Source: Sphingobacterium populi (GTDB taxonomy: Bacteria; Bacteroidota; Bacteroidia; Sphingobacteriales; Sphingobacteriaceae). From it: a DNA stretch of 64,000 nucleotides. This document shows, piece by piece, positions 33,955-42,997 of the stretch. A model generated the notes under the pieces. The model ran no database searches and was not told the origin of the DNA. It saw only the letters and a program-made list of their open reading frames with translations. Position 1 is the first letter of the stretch. Every line of letters begins with the position of its first letter. Position numbers and translations under genes: made by a program. The stretch is from assembly GCF_001586775.1 (NCBI RefSeq), contig NZ_LQXS01000001.1, positions 682,001 to 746,000 on the forward strand, given 5' to 3'.

Positions 33955-34491
33955 ATGGATAAGAAACAGTCGCTATTAGCCATAACTGCAATCGCAGCAG
34001 GTACGGCAGCATATAATATTCTAAAGCCAGTACGTTCGGATGTTCCCGTAATCGAAGATTTTGATAAATCAAAATTCATGGGTACATGGCATGAAGTTGC
34101 AAGACTAGATTTCTTTTGGGAAAAAAATCTTACAGAAGTAACGGCAACGTACTCGATCAATGCTGACGGATCAATTAATGTCTTAAATCGTGGTTACGAT
34201 TTAATTAAAGATAAATGGAAGGAAAGATCGGGTAAGGTGAAGTTTTTGGGTGAAGAACATATCGGCGCCTTGAAGGTATCGTTTTTTAGACCGCTCTATG
34301 CCGGGTACAATATTATGCATATTGATCAAGATTATAAATATGCGCTAGTGTTTGGCGGAAATACGAACTATATGTGGATTCTTTCAAGAGAGAAACAAGT
34401 GCCTGAAAATATAAGACAAAAGTACGTACAATATGCTATGCGCTCCGGCTATGCTACTCACAAATTGGTTTGGGCATCTCAGGATGAATAG
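33955..34491 (+). CDS. Blc-type lipocalin, membrane-anchored
   Basis: This 178-residue protein has an uncleaved-looking hydrophobic N-terminus (LLAITAIAAGTAAYNIL) without a lipobox cysteine, then a lipocalin barrel. The signature is FMGTWHEVARLDFFWEKNL (lipocalin motif 1, GTWxExAR), followed by VTATYSINADGSINVLNRGY, GALKVSFFRPLYAGYNIMHI and YMWILSREKQVPE. Blc lipocalins bind fatty acids or lysophospholipids and help in membrane stress. It is related to the lipocalin at 42446-42997, which has a lipoprotein signal, so the two paralogues differ in anchoring. It is a single-gene unit between the AT-rich scar and purL. Confidence 0.9.
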   Translation: MDKKQSLLAITAIAAGTAAYNILKPVRSDVPVIEDFDKSKFMGTWHEVARLDFFWEKNLTEVTATYSINADGSINVLNRGYDLIKDKWKERSGKVKFLGEEHIGALKVSFFRPLYAGYNIMHIDQDYKYALVFGGNTNYMWILSREKQVPENIRQKYVQYAMRSGYATHKLVWASQDE

Positions 34492-34556
34492 ATTGTTAAT
34501 AACGCTAGAAATTACTAACACCGATATTTCTGTGTACGAATTACACTAAAATTAGC

Positions 34557-34564
34557 TAATTTTG
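34557..34564 (+). promoter_or_regulatory. -7 element of the purL promoter
   Basis: TAATTTTG is an exact TAnnTTTG element; the -33 TTTG is poor. Transcription would begin near 34570, about 30 bases before the purL ATG at 34602. Confidence 0.45.
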
Positions 34565-34601
34565 TGTTTGATTTTGAAGAATTTCTTACGCAGTATTTCT
34601 A

Positions 34602-37600
34602 ATGATCCATTTCTTTCGTAACCAACAGGGTATCGTGTACGCAGTGCAGACCCAAACGGCATTTACCGCTGATTCTATTCGTAAACTCAATTGGCTTTTT
34701 GGTAATGCCTCTATCTTGGAAGATAGTGAAATTGCACAAACATACGTCGGTCCTCGTGCTGCTATGCTCACGCCTTGGAGTACCAATGCCGTTGAGATTA
34801 CCCAAAATATGGGCATCGAAGGCATCATTCGTATCGAGGAATTTAAACCGGTAGAATCTGATTTTTCAGACTTTGATCCGATGATTTCGCAGCGTTACCC
34901 CGCTTTAAAGCAAGATTTATATACGATTGATATCGCACCAGAACCTATTTTAGATATTGATGATATCGCCGCATATAATGAATCCGAAGGTTTGGCACTT
35001 AATAGCGAAGAAGTGACCTATCTAAACAACTTGGCGGAGAAACTGGATCGAAAATTAACTGATGCAGAAGTATTTGCCTTTTCACAAGCCAACTCCGAGC
35101 ATTGCCGTCACAAAATTTTCAACGGTACATTTATCATCGATGGTGTAGAAAAACCGACATCCCTGTTCAAACTTATTAAGAAAACGTCGGAAACTAATCC
35201 GAATAGCATTGTGTCGGCTTATAAAGATAATGTCGCCTTTGTAGGCGGTCCGCAGTTGGTGCAATTTGCGCCTAAATCGGCTGATAAACCGGATTTTTAC
35301 GAAGAGAAAACATTTGATTCTGTGCTTTCTGTTAAAGCAGAGACGCACAACTTCCCTACCACCGTAGAACCATTTGCTGGTGCGGCAACAGGCTCTGGCG
35401 GAGAGATCCGTGATCGTTTGGCCGGTGGCCAAGGTTCGATTCCTTTGGCCGGAACGGCAATTTATATGACTGCTTATTCTCGTCTGTTGGCAGATCGTCC
35501 GTGGGAACAAGCTGTGACCGAGCGAAATTGGCTTTATCAAAGCCCAGTAGATATTCTGATCAAGGCATCGAATGGTGCTTCTGATTTTGGAAATAAATTT
35601 GGTCAACCATTAATTACTGGTTCGGTACTCACTTTCGAGCATAAAGAAGATGGTCGCACCTTAGGTTACGACAAAGTAATAATGCAGGCTGGTGGCGTCG
35701 GTTATGGGAAGTTAGATCAAGCCAAAAAACATACGCCAAAGACAGGTGATAAGATCGTGATTCTTGGTGGTGAAAACTACCGTATCGGTATGGGTGGAGC
35801 TGCTGTCTCCTCCGCAGATACAGGAGCTTTTGGTTCGGGAATCGAATTGAATGCGATTCAACGTTCCAATCCAGAAATGCAGAAACGAGCTGCCAATGCA
35901 GTGCGCGCTATGGTAGAATCCGATCACAATCCCATTGTCTCTATCCATGATCATGGTGCAGGCGGTCATTTAAACTGTTTGTCTGAATTGGTAGAAGATA
36001 CCGGTGGGTTGATCGATTTGGACAAATTACCTGTGGGCGATCCTACCCTTTCTGCCAAAGAGATCATTGGAAATGAATCTCAAGAACGTATGGGATTAGT
36101 GATTGGCGAGCAAGATATCACAGGTTTAAAAACCATAGCCGACCGCGAGCGCGCACCAATGTATACAGTTGGTGATGTGACCGGCGATCATCGTTTCACA
36201 TTTGCTTCGCAAACCACCGGTGCAAAACCGATGGATTATGCATTGGAAGATTTCTTTGGTTCATCGCCAAAAACGATTATGCGCGATCAGACGATCGCAC
36301 GTCAATATGCTGATTTAGCATATAGTGCTGATCAGATTCCAGTTTACCTCGATCAAGTATTGCAACTGGAAGCGGTTGCAGCCAAAGATTGGTTAACGAA
36401 TAAAGTAGATCGTTGTGTTGGTGGACGCGTTGCGAAACAGCAATGTGTTGGAGAGTTGCAATTGCCATTAAACAATGTGGGTGTAATGGCGTTGGATTTC
36501 AAAGGAAAAGAAGGGATCGCTACCACAGTCGGTCATTCGCCAGTAGCTGCTATCGTAGATCCGGCAGCAGCTAGCCGCACCGCGATTGCCGAAGCCTTGT
36601 CAAACATGGTATTTGCGCCAATCAAAGATGGAATAAAGGGTCTTTCACTTTCTGCAAACTGGATGTGGGCTTGTAATAATGAAGGAGAAGATGCCCGATT
36701 GTATCAAGCCGTAGAAGCTTGTTCAGAGTTTGCTATTGCGTTAGGAATCAATATTCCGACAGGAAAAGATTCGCTTTCCATGAAGCAGAAATATCCAAAT
36801 GGCGAAGCGGTAATAGCGCCTGGTACGGTCATTATTTCAGCAGCTGGTAACTGTAGCGACATCACTAAAGTGATCGAGCCGGTGTTGAAAGCAGATGCTG
36901 GATCGATTTATTATGTTGCACTATCTCAAGATCAATTCAAATTAGGCGGTTCTTCTTTTGCACAGATTTTAAATAAAGTCGGGCAAGAAGTGCCTGATAT
37001 CAAGGACGCAGACTTTTTCAAGAGGGCTTTTAATACTATTCAAAACGCTATTGAGGCAGGATTGGTTGCTGCAGGTCATGATATTGGCTCTGGTGGATTG
37101 GTGACTACTTTATTGGAGCTTTCCTTTGCTTCAGTAAATGTAGGTGCACGCTATGATTTGACTGCACTGGAAGAGCAAGATAGCGTCAAAACATTATTCA
37201 ATGAGAATATTGCGGTAGTACTGCAAGCTACAGAAGACGCAGCTTTAGAATCGGCATTTGCAGCAGCAGATATCGCATTGGTCAAAATTGGTACAGCAAA
37301 AACTGGTGATACTATCACCTTAGTCAACTACGGCGATGAATTGGATTTTAGCGTAGCGGCGTTGCGAGATACTTGGTTCAAGACCTCTTTCCTATTGGAT
37401 CAAAAACAATCCAAAAATGGTACGGCAGAAATGCGCTTTGCGAATTACAAAGAGCAACCTCTTCAATTTGTACTACCTACTCATTTTGATGGAAAATTAC
37501 CAAAAATCGACCCAACTGCACCTAAGCCCAAAGCAGCGATCATTCGCGAAAAGGGATCGAATAGTGAGCGTGAAATGGCACATGCTATGTTCTTAGCTGG

Positions 37601-38279
37601 ATTTGATGTGAAAGATGTACACATGACCGATTTAATTAGTGGTCGTGAAACATTGGAAGATATTCAATTCATTGGTGCTGTTGGCGGATTCTCCAATTCG
37701 GATGTATTAGGATCTGCTAAAGGATGGGCCGGTGCGTTCTTATATAACGAAAAAGCGAAGAAAGCATTAGATAACTTCTTTGCCAGACCAGATACGCTAT
37801 CAGTTGGTATTTGCAATGGTTGTCAGTTATTTATGGAGTTAGAATTAATCAATCCTTCACATGCAGAACATGGTAAGATGCACCACAATACGTCGGGCAA
37901 GCACGAATCTAACTTTGTTTCGGTTCGTATTGAGGAAAACAAATCAGTCATGCTTTCTACCTTAGCGGGTAGCACATTGGGCGTATGGATTTCGCATGGT
38001 GAAGGTAAATTCCATTTACCACAGGCCGAAAACCAGTACCACATTGTCGGAAAGTATGGTTATGAAGCTTATCCACATAATCCAAACGGATCAGATTACA
38101 ATACAGCAATGCTATGCGATGCTACTGGTCGTCATTTAGTTACGATGCCACACATCGAACGTTCTATATTTCAATGGAACTGGGCTAATTATCCGGCTGG
38201 TCGGCAAGATGAGGTTTCGCCATGGTTAGAAGCATTCGTAAATGCGCGCAAATGGATTGAATCACATCCATCGGCATAA
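34602..38279 (+). CDS. purL: Phosphoribosylformylglycinamidine synthase, large single-chain form
   Basis: This 1,225-residue enzyme turns FGAR, ATP and glutamine into FGAM in purine synthesis. It is the fused type found in E. coli, not the PurS/PurQ/PurL split type. In order: an N-terminal PurS-like domain (about 1-150), a linker, then two AIRS-like synthase halves with EVFAFSQANSEHCRHKIFNG, SVKAETHNFPTTVEPFAGAA, GSGGEIRD and GIEAGLVAAGHDIGSGGL-type loops. The C-terminal glutaminase (about 1,000-1,225) has nucleophile Cys1071 in GICNGCQLF. The length is slightly short of the E. coli protein (about 1,295). It is transcribed alone and ends in a strong terminator 24 bases after the stop. Confidence 0.96.
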   Translation: MIHFFRNQQGIVYAVQTQTAFTADSIRKLNWLFGNASILEDSEIAQTYVGPRAAMLTPWSTNAVEITQNMGIEGIIRIEEFKPVESDFSDFDPMISQRYPALKQDLYTIDIAPEPILDIDDIAAYNESEGLALNSEEVTYLNNLAEKLDRKLTDAEVFAFSQANSEHCRHKIFNGTFIIDGVEKPTSLFKLIKKTSETNPNSIVSAYKDNVAFVGGPQLVQFAPKSADKPDFYEEKTFDSVLSVKAETHNFPTTVEPFAGAATGSGGEIRDRLAGGQGSIPLAGTAIYMTAYSRLLADRPWEQAVTERNWLYQSPVDILIKASNGASDFGNKFGQPLITGSVLTFEHKEDGRTLGYDKVIMQAGGVGYGKLDQAKKHTPKTGDKIVILGGENYRIGMGGAAVSSADTGAFGSGIELNAIQRSNPEMQKRAANAVRAMVESDHNPIVSIHDHGAGGHLNCLSELVEDTGGLIDLDKLPVGDPTLSAKEIIGNESQERMGLVIGEQDITGLKTIADRERAPMYTVGDVTGDHRFTFASQTTGAKPMDYALEDFFGSSPKTIMRDQTIARQYADLAYSADQIPVYLDQVLQLEAVAAKDWLTNKVDRCVGGRVAKQQCVGELQLPLNNVGVMALDFKGKEGIATTVGHSPVAAIVDPAAASRTAIAEALSNMVFAPIKDGIKGLSLSANWMWACNNEGEDARLYQAVEACSEFAIALGINIPTGKDSLSMKQKYPNGEAVIAPGTVIISAAGNCSDITKVIEPVLKADAGSIYYVALSQDQFKLGGSSFAQILNKVGQEVPDIKDADFFKRAFNTIQNAIEAGLVAAGHDIGSGGLVTTLLELSFASVNVGARYDLTALEEQDSVKTLFNENIAVVLQATEDAALESAFAAADIALVKIGTAKTGDTITLVNYGDELDFSVAALRDTWFKTSFLLDQKQSKNGTAEMRFANYKEQPLQFVLPTHFDGKLPKIDPTAPKPKAAIIREKGSNSEREMAHAMFLAGFDVKDVHMTDLISGRETLEDIQFIGAVGGFSNSDVLGSAKGWAGAFLYNEKAKKALDNFFARPDTLSVGICNGCQLFMELELINPSHAEHGKMHHNTSGKHESNFVSVRIEENKSVMLSTLAGSTLGVWISHGEGKFHLPQAENQYHIVGKYGYEAYPHNPNGSDYNTAMLCDATGRHLVTMPHIERSIFQWNWANYPAGRQDEVSPWLEAFVNARKWIESHPSA

Positions 38280-38302
38280 GAAACCTACTCAAAATTATAA
38301 AC

Positions 38303-38347
38303 AAAAAAGGCTCTTCGAATCGTCTAACGAAATGAAGAGCCTTTTTT
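38303..38347. terminator. Bidirectional terminator after purL
   Basis: AAAAAAGGCTCTTC (38303-38316) and GAAGAGCCTTTTTT (38334-38347) pair around a 17-base loop, with a T-run at each end depending on strand. It serves purL on the plus strand and the DUF1232 gene (stop at 38364) on the minus strand. Confidence 0.9.
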
Positions 38348-38363
38348 GCTTTTTGCATTTATT

Positions 38364-38738
38364 TTACAATTTGCTCGGGTGCAATTGCTGTTGTTCTTGA
38401 TAGCGCTGTATTTCCTTTTGCAATTTACTGAGTGCATAACTCACGATCGCCACATCATCCAACCAGCCTAATACTGGTATAATATCGGGAACGGCATCCA
38501 AAGGTGAAATCACATATACGATGGTACCTACGATGATAGACATATTCCAGGTGTTCATCTTATATTTTCCAGTCAGCGTATCTTTTGCCATGCGCACCAT
38601 CAACTTAAAATCTTCAGTATGTGCTTTAAGATGTGCTGACAAGTTGTCTGCCTTATCCAAATCTTTTCTACTTAGTTGATAAGTTTTAAATACTTTATAC
38701 AGTGCTAAAGCCTTCACAAAATACCTTGGTTTAATCAT
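38364..38738 (-). CDS. YkvA-family protein (DUF1232)
   Basis: This 124-residue protein has the DUF1232 core: YVISPLDAVPDIIPVLGWLDDVAIVSYAL, here seen as ISPLDAVPDIIPVLGWLDD, with conserved Asp/Pro residues between two hydrophobic segments (about residues 65-105). The N-terminal 60 residues are basic and helical. The function of DUF1232 is not established; members are probably membrane-associated. It begins at an ATG at 38738, diverges from the FMN reductase gene 110 bases away, and shares its terminator with purL. Confidence 0.85.
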   Translation of the reverse strand: MIKPRYFVKALALYKVFKTYQLSRKDLDKADNLSAHLKAHTEDFKLMVRMAKDTLTGKYKMNTWNMSIIVGTIVYVISPLDAVPDIIPVLGWLDDVAIVSYALSKLQKEIQRYQEQQQLHPSKL

Positions 38739-38848
38739 TATCGTCCTTTCTTGTTCACTAAATCAACTAGAGAAGACAATAACTATGCCCAAGGAAAAAC
38801 CAAATTATAGTTGCATGTGTTTGTAGGATACATCAATATGAAAACAGT

Positions 38849-39403
38849 ATGTCAGTTAAAAAGATTGGAATAGTAGTAGGTTCTCTACGCAAAGGTTCTT
38901 ACAACAAAGCAATAGGTAAATATTTGCAAAATCATGCGCCAGAAGGTGTTTCACTCGAAATGGTAGAGATAGGCCATTTATCCTTATACAATCAAGATTA
39001 CGATGAAAGTGGTGAGCCAGCAGAATATGCTCCATTCCGAGAGCAGATCAAATCATTTGATGGTATTATTTTTATCACACCAGAATATAATCGCTCGGTA
39101 CCAGGAGTATTAAAAAATGCCATTGATGTAGCTTCGCGCCCTTACGGGAGTAGCGCTTGGGATGGAAAACCCGCATTAGTCATATCTTCTTCGATTAGTG
39201 ATCAAAGCGGTTTTGGTGCGCATCATCACCTTAGACAAACATTGGCTTACCTCAACATGCCAACGCTAGCTCAACCGGAGGTTTATATTGCCAACGTACA
39301 AAATATTTTTAATGAAGATGGCGCTTTACAAAAAGAAGAAAGCGGTCAATTTTTACAAAAAGTATTGTCCGCGTACTTAGATTTTGCCAACAAACAGGGT
39401 TAA
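38849..39403 (+). CDS. NAD(P)H-dependent FMN reductase
   Basis: This is a 184-residue flavodoxin-like reductase. The phosphate-binding loop is VVGSLRKGSYNKAIGKYL near the N-terminus, and the flavin-binding loop is FITPEYNRSVPGVLKNAIDV (P-E-Y-N-x-S-x-P), the signature of the NADPH-dependent FMN reductase family (YieF/ChrR/azoreductase type). It reduces quinones, chromate or azo compounds using FMN. It ends exactly one base before the stop of the convergent acetyltransferase gene. A second family member lies at 57676-58239. Confidence 0.92.
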   Translation: MSVKKIGIVVGSLRKGSYNKAIGKYLQNHAPEGVSLEMVEIGHLSLYNQDYDESGEPAEYAPFREQIKSFDGIIFITPEYNRSVPGVLKNAIDVASRPYGSSAWDGKPALVISSSISDQSGFGAHHHLRQTLAYLNMPTLAQPEVYIANVQNIFNEDGALQKEESGQFLQKVLSAYLDFANKQG

Positions 39404-39916
39404 CTACCCGACGTTCAGTCGCAAACCCAAAATTTTTAGACTACGCCGCTGTCCGTCGAGCACTGCGATATTGGGAAGATGTGCCCACTCCGAAAATTCA
39501 AATTTTTCGAATAAGCTAATGCTAGGCGTATTATGCGCAAATATATACGCTAGTAAAACATCTATACCATAACTCGGTGCTCGGTCGAGACAGTGCTGTA
39601 GCACCATTTTGCCAAACCCTTGGCCTCGCTGCGATTCGTTTAGATAGATGCTAATCTCCACCGTACCATCGTAGGCTGGTCTTCCATAAAATGATTGGAA
39701 ACTTACCCAGCCTACCAACGCGCCATCTTCTATTTTTTCGATCATCCACAAAGGGCGTTTATCAGCTGTGTGGTCGTGAAACCAATTCAATTTGCTTTCG
39801 ACAGATACTGGGCTTACATCTGCAGTGACCAATCGCGATGCAATCGTAGAATTGTAAATATCCACAATAGAAGGCAAATCATCTATTGTACTATCTCTAT
39901 AACGGAGCGTACTCAT
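39404..39916 (-). CDS. GNAT family N-acetyltransferase (phosphinothricin-acetyltransferase-like)
   Basis: This 170-residue protein begins LRYRDSTIDDLPSIVDIYN and has the acetyl-CoA-binding motif SQRGQGFGKMVLQHCL (Q/RxxGxG/A) and a C-terminal FEKFEFSEWAHLPNI, all typical of the Pat/Bar/YncA branch. FQSFYGRPAYDGTVEISIYL also matches that branch. Such enzymes acetylate the amino group of phosphinothricin, methionine sulfoximine or similar amino acid analogues, but the native substrate is often unknown. It is convergent with the FMN reductase gene, with stop codons directly abutting. Confidence 0.88.
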   Translation of the reverse strand: MSTLRYRDSTIDDLPSIVDIYNSTIASRLVTADVSPVSVESKLNWFHDHTADKRPLWMIEKIEDGALVGWVSFQSFYGRPAYDGTVEISIYLNESQRGQGFGKMVLQHCLDRAPSYGIDVLLAYIFAHNTPSISLFEKFEFSEWAHLPNIAVLDGQRRSLKILGLRLNVG

Positions 39917-40047
39917 TCGGTAAGAAGTTGGGAGGTAAATATGGTATAACGACTACGTATAACATTATCTTTGACCCGCGCTAATGATGAGTTATTAGCC
40001 GTTAAGGTCAGAATTTTGTGGTATTTTGTTGTCACCCGTAGTAGTAA

Positions 40048-40085
40048 TTTTCACAAATGTAATGCTATTCAAACATTTGTGAAAA
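40048..40085. repeat. Perfect 13-bp inverted repeat between two minus-strand genes
   Basis: TTTTCACAAATGT (40048-40060) and ACATTTGTGAAAA (40073-40085) are exact complements around a 12-base loop. The T-run is on the wrong side for a terminator on either strand. It lies 33 bases after the small lipoprotein gene and about 130 bases upstream of the acetyltransferase gene, so an operator or mRNA-end hairpin are both possible. Confidence 0.5.
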
Positions 40086-40117
40086 CTTATTCAGAAAATA
40101 TGATCCCTCTCGGCAGC

Positions 40118-40471
40118 TTATTTGTCCATTTGATTTTGGATGGACATCATACCGTCACGATCAACGGAGGTTACTCCTGCAATATTTTCAAAGTAACTGA
40201 TCGCATCTTCCATTGGCTTATCATCCGGAATACTAATCGCTACGCCACTCAAAGCATCGTACAAATACACGATTTCAGCGCCAAAAGTTTGTACGGCTTC
40301 TAATAATTGTTCGTTTCCTGTATCCTTATCATAATAAATCACGAGATTTCGTGAGGCATCCATGCCTGATGGTGCTTGCACTGTATCATTATTATTCATG
40401 CGCTTGCTACCACAAGCTGTGCCTGTAAGAAATACGGTGGTAGCCACCAATAATATAATTGAAAATTTCAT
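40118..40471 (-). CDS. Small lipoprotein, inhibitor-I9-like fold possible
   Basis: This 117-residue lipoprotein starts at the ATG at 40471. The signal helix is IILLVATTVFLTGTAC, with the lipobox cysteine near residue 20, then GSKRMNNNDT. The mature part, from LVIYYDKDTGNEQLLEAVQT through AEIVYLYDALSGVAISIPDD to YFENIAGVTSVDRDGMM, has the rhythm of the subtilisin propeptide/inhibitor I9 fold, in which a strand ends GVxSVExD. I infer a small periplasmic alpha-beta domain, maybe a protease inhibitor, but the match is by eye and no protease gene is adjacent. It is probably transcribed alone. Confidence 0.7.
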   Translation of the reverse strand: MKFSIILLVATTVFLTGTACGSKRMNNNDTVQAPSGMDASRNLVIYYDKDTGNEQLLEAVQTFGAEIVYLYDALSGVAISIPDDKPMEDAISYFENIAGVTSVDRDGMMSIQNQMDK

Positions 40472-40599
40472 CAATATCTGTTTTGAAATTAAAATTTAGC
40501 AGGCAAATCTTGCAGTGAAATGTTGCTTCTTGTATTTAATAACAAATGAATTAAAGGTACGGTTTGGGCGTTTTCGATAAAAAATCGACTGACTAATGC

Positions 40600-41142
40600 T
40601 TAACGATTAGCCGTCAACAAGTTAGATTTTTCTAGCGCTTCTATAACTTGATCTAATGCGGACTTAAACCAATACGTAAATGTATCTGGGAAAGTCAGAA
40701 TCTCCTCCTGTAAACTATCCACCGAGATCCAACGATAACTTTGCACTTCTGTAGGATTAGGTATTGGATTGTTATCCGTATAACCAACAAAAACGTGGTC
40801 GAACTCGTGCTCAATCAAATTATTTTCAACGTGGGCATGGTAAATAAAGGAAAACAGCTTGCGGATCGGACAAACCAAACCCATCTCATATTGGAGTCGT
40901 TGTAAAGCGCCTTGCTCCAGATCTTCTTGTAGTTGTGGATGTGAGCAGCACGCGTTGGTCCACAATCCACCACCATGGTACTTATCAGCGGCGCGTTGAT
41001 GAATCAACATTTCGCCGGAATGATTGAAAATAAATACGGAAAATGCACGATGGAGTTCACCGCGTTCGTGCGCCAACAGTTTATCCATCTCTCCTAGCGA
41101 ATTATCGTTGCGATCTACTATTACTACCTTATTTCTCTCCAT
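40600..41142 (-). CDS. idi: Isopentenyl-diphosphate delta-isomerase, type 1
   Basis: This 180-residue Nudix enzyme interconverts isopentenyl and dimethylallyl diphosphate, the isoprenoid building blocks. The ATG at 41142 is preferred over a TTG three codons upstream. Key segments are LHRAFSVFIFNHSGEMLIHQ, WTNACCSHP with the catalytic cysteine, and YHAHVENNLIEHEFDHVFVG with metal-binding His and Glu residues. It follows the photolyase gene by nine bases and is the last gene of the carotenoid operon, where it would balance precursor supply for geranylgeranyl diphosphate and pigment. No prenyl transferase gene (crtE) is in this window. Confidence 0.95.
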   Translation of the reverse strand: MERNKVVIVDRNDNSLGEMDKLLAHERGELHRAFSVFIFNHSGEMLIHQRAADKYHGGGLWTNACCSHPQLQEDLEQGALQRLQYEMGLVCPIRKLFSFIYHAHVENNLIEHEFDHVFVGYTDNNPIPNPTEVQSYRWISVDSLQEEILTFPDTFTYWFKSALDQVIEALEKSNLLTANR

Positions 41143-41151
41143 ACAATACAA

Positions 41152-42456
41152 TTAGGATCTGGCCTCGTTTAGTGCTTCTTTATACGTTTTCAATGCGCGT
41201 TCGCGTGCTTCTTTATGATCTACTATTGCACGCTCTATGCGATCTGCATAATTAGGATTCCACCGTTTGATATATTTCAGATCTTTGTCAAATCGCTTAG
41301 TTTGCGCATCTGGATTAAATATGCGAAAGTACGGCGCTGCATCGCATCCGCATCCAGCAGCCCATTGCCAGTTGCCATTATTAGATGAAAGCTCGTAATC
41401 CAATAATTTTTCTGCAAAATACGCTTCGCCCCATCGCCAATCAATCAATAAATGTTTGCATAGGAAACTAGCCGCCACCATCCGTACGCGATTATGCATA
41501 AAACCTGTCTGATTCAGCTGCCGCATTCCGGCATCAACAATAGGATATCCCGTCTTGCCTTGGCACCACTTTTCAAACTCCTTTTCATTGTTGCGCCAGC
41601 GAATATTATCGTACGCAGGTTTGAAGCTGGTATCCACCACATGGGGAAAATGATACAATATTTGCATGAAAAACTCACGCCAAATCAGTTCAGATAACCA
41701 CACGTCGTTGGTCTTAAGTGCTGTCTTCACACATTCTCGCACGGAAATTGTGCCAAACCGAAGTGCTACTCCAAGTCGGGTAGTTCGATCTTCTGCCGGA
41801 AAATCGCGATGTTGGTCGTAATCATTGATCTTGCCCGGCGTCAGTGATGGTGTTTCATATTCAAGCGCTGTTTTTTCAAATCCAAGATCTTTCAAGGAAG
41901 GCATCTTCTTTTTGGAAGTTGTATAAAACCCTTCCAACTTACTTGGTGCTGCTGTGTAATGCTTTCGTTCGAGCGTAGCGCGCCATTTCCTCGCATATGG
42001 CGTATATACGGTATATGGCTTACCATCATTTTTAAGAATTTCGTCTTTCTCAAATATGACCTGATCTTTAAATGAATGAAAAACTATATCCTTTTTACGT
42101 AGTAATTGCTCAATTTGATGATCACGTTTTATAGCCGACGGTTCATAATCCTGATTGCAAAAGACCAACTGGACGTCGAATTGCTGTAGTAAGGATTCAA
42201 ATACGTCTTGTACCTTGCCGAAGTACACGTGCAGTGAGCTGCCTACTGTTTCTAACTTTTCTTGTAGAGATTGTAGTGCCTGATGGATATAATCGACCCG
42301 AATATCTTCAGAATTGGAAAGTTTTGACAGAATATCCTGATCGAATATGAATATCGGAACGACAGGAAAGTCCTCAGCTAAAGCTTTGGATAAACCTACA
42401 TTATCTTCCAAACGTAAATCCCTTCTAAACCAATGAATTACTACTTTATCCTTCAT
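41152..42456 (-). CDS. phrB: Cyclobutane pyrimidine dimer photolyase
   Basis: This 434-residue flavoprotein repairs UV-induced pyrimidine dimers using blue light. It starts KVVIHWFRRDLRLEDNVGLS, the antenna domain of class I photolyases. The C-terminal FAD domain has GEAYFAEKLLDYELSSNNGN, WQWAAGCGCDAAPYFRIFNP and the end KYIKRW, with tryptophans of the electron-transfer chain. GKTGYPIVDAGMRQLNQTGF and MHNRVRM are also typical. The gene overlaps the lipocalin gene by 11 bases and precedes idi by nine, so it lies inside the pigment operon: a light-protection grouping of carotenoid synthesis with DNA repair. Confidence 0.95.
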   Translation of the reverse strand: MKDKVVIHWFRRDLRLEDNVGLSKALAEDFPVVPIFIFDQDILSKLSNSEDIRVDYIHQALQSLQEKLETVGSSLHVYFGKVQDVFESLLQQFDVQLVFCNQDYEPSAIKRDHQIEQLLRKKDIVFHSFKDQVIFEKDEILKNDGKPYTVYTPYARKWRATLERKHYTAAPSKLEGFYTTSKKKMPSLKDLGFEKTALEYETPSLTPGKINDYDQHRDFPAEDRTTRLGVALRFGTISVRECVKTALKTNDVWLSELIWREFFMQILYHFPHVVDTSFKPAYDNIRWRNNEKEFEKWCQGKTGYPIVDAGMRQLNQTGFMHNRVRMVAASFLCKHLLIDWRWGEAYFAEKLLDYELSSNNGNWQWAAGCGCDAAPYFRIFNPDAQTKRFDKDLKYIKRWNPNYADRIERAIVDHKEARERALKTYKEALNEARS

Positions 42457-42997
42457 CCGCTCCTTTAGTTGCAGGATTTTGATCTACCCAAAGTAGATCT
42501 TCAATATTATAACCTACTTCTAACGCTAATCGTAAATAATCTACTTTAACATCTTCTGGTATACTAGTTTCGCGCGATAAGATCCATAGGTAATCGAAAT
42601 TCTTTCCAGCCACCAACGCATACTTGTACTCCCTATCAATAGCCAATACATTGTACCCAGAATAAAATGGACCAAAAAAGGAAACTTTTAGTGCCGCTAC
42701 ATCCGGATTACCACGAAACTTGGCTTTACCCTCTGCCGATTTCCATTTTTTTTCTTCCTTATTATATCCCTTATTTAGGACATTGATGCTTCCATCATCA
42801 TTAGCTGAGTACGTAGCGGTCACGTGCGATAATCCTCTTTCAAATTTATGGTCGAGCCTAGCAATTTCGTACCACGTGCCCAAATAGCTATCCACCTTAA
42901 ATGCACTGACGGGTTTGGCATTTTTAGGAATAGATCTGCAACCTACCAAAAGTAGCGCTACGATAACTGCGAAGAATACATTACGTTTATTTTTCAT
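42446..42997 (-). CDS. Blc-type lipocalin lipoprotein of the carotenoid operon
   Basis: This 183-residue protein starts at the ATG at 42997, which directly gives a lipoprotein signal (KRNVFFAVIVALLLVGC, then RSIPKN); the same frame opens 37 codons upstream but that region overlaps crtZ and is not signal-like. The lipocalin signature is YLGTWYEIARLDHKFERGL, followed by VTATYSANDDGSINVLNKGY, ALKVSFFGPFYSGYNVLAID and YLWILSRETSIPEDV. It overlaps the crtZ stop by 11 bases and the photolyase start by 11. Membership between pigment and photolyase genes suggests a role in lipid or carotenoid handling under light stress; lipocalin genes beside photolyase genes are known from other bacteria. Its paralogue is at 33955-34491. 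Confidence 0.9.
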   Translation of the reverse strand: MKNKRNVFFAVIVALLLVGCRSIPKNAKPVSAFKVDSYLGTWYEIARLDHKFERGLSHVTATYSANDDGSINVLNKGYNKEEKKWKSAEGKAKFRGNPDVAALKVSFFGPFYSGYNVLAIDREYKYALVAGKNFDYLWILSRETSIPEDVKVDYLRLALEVGYNIEDLLWVDQNPATKGADEG

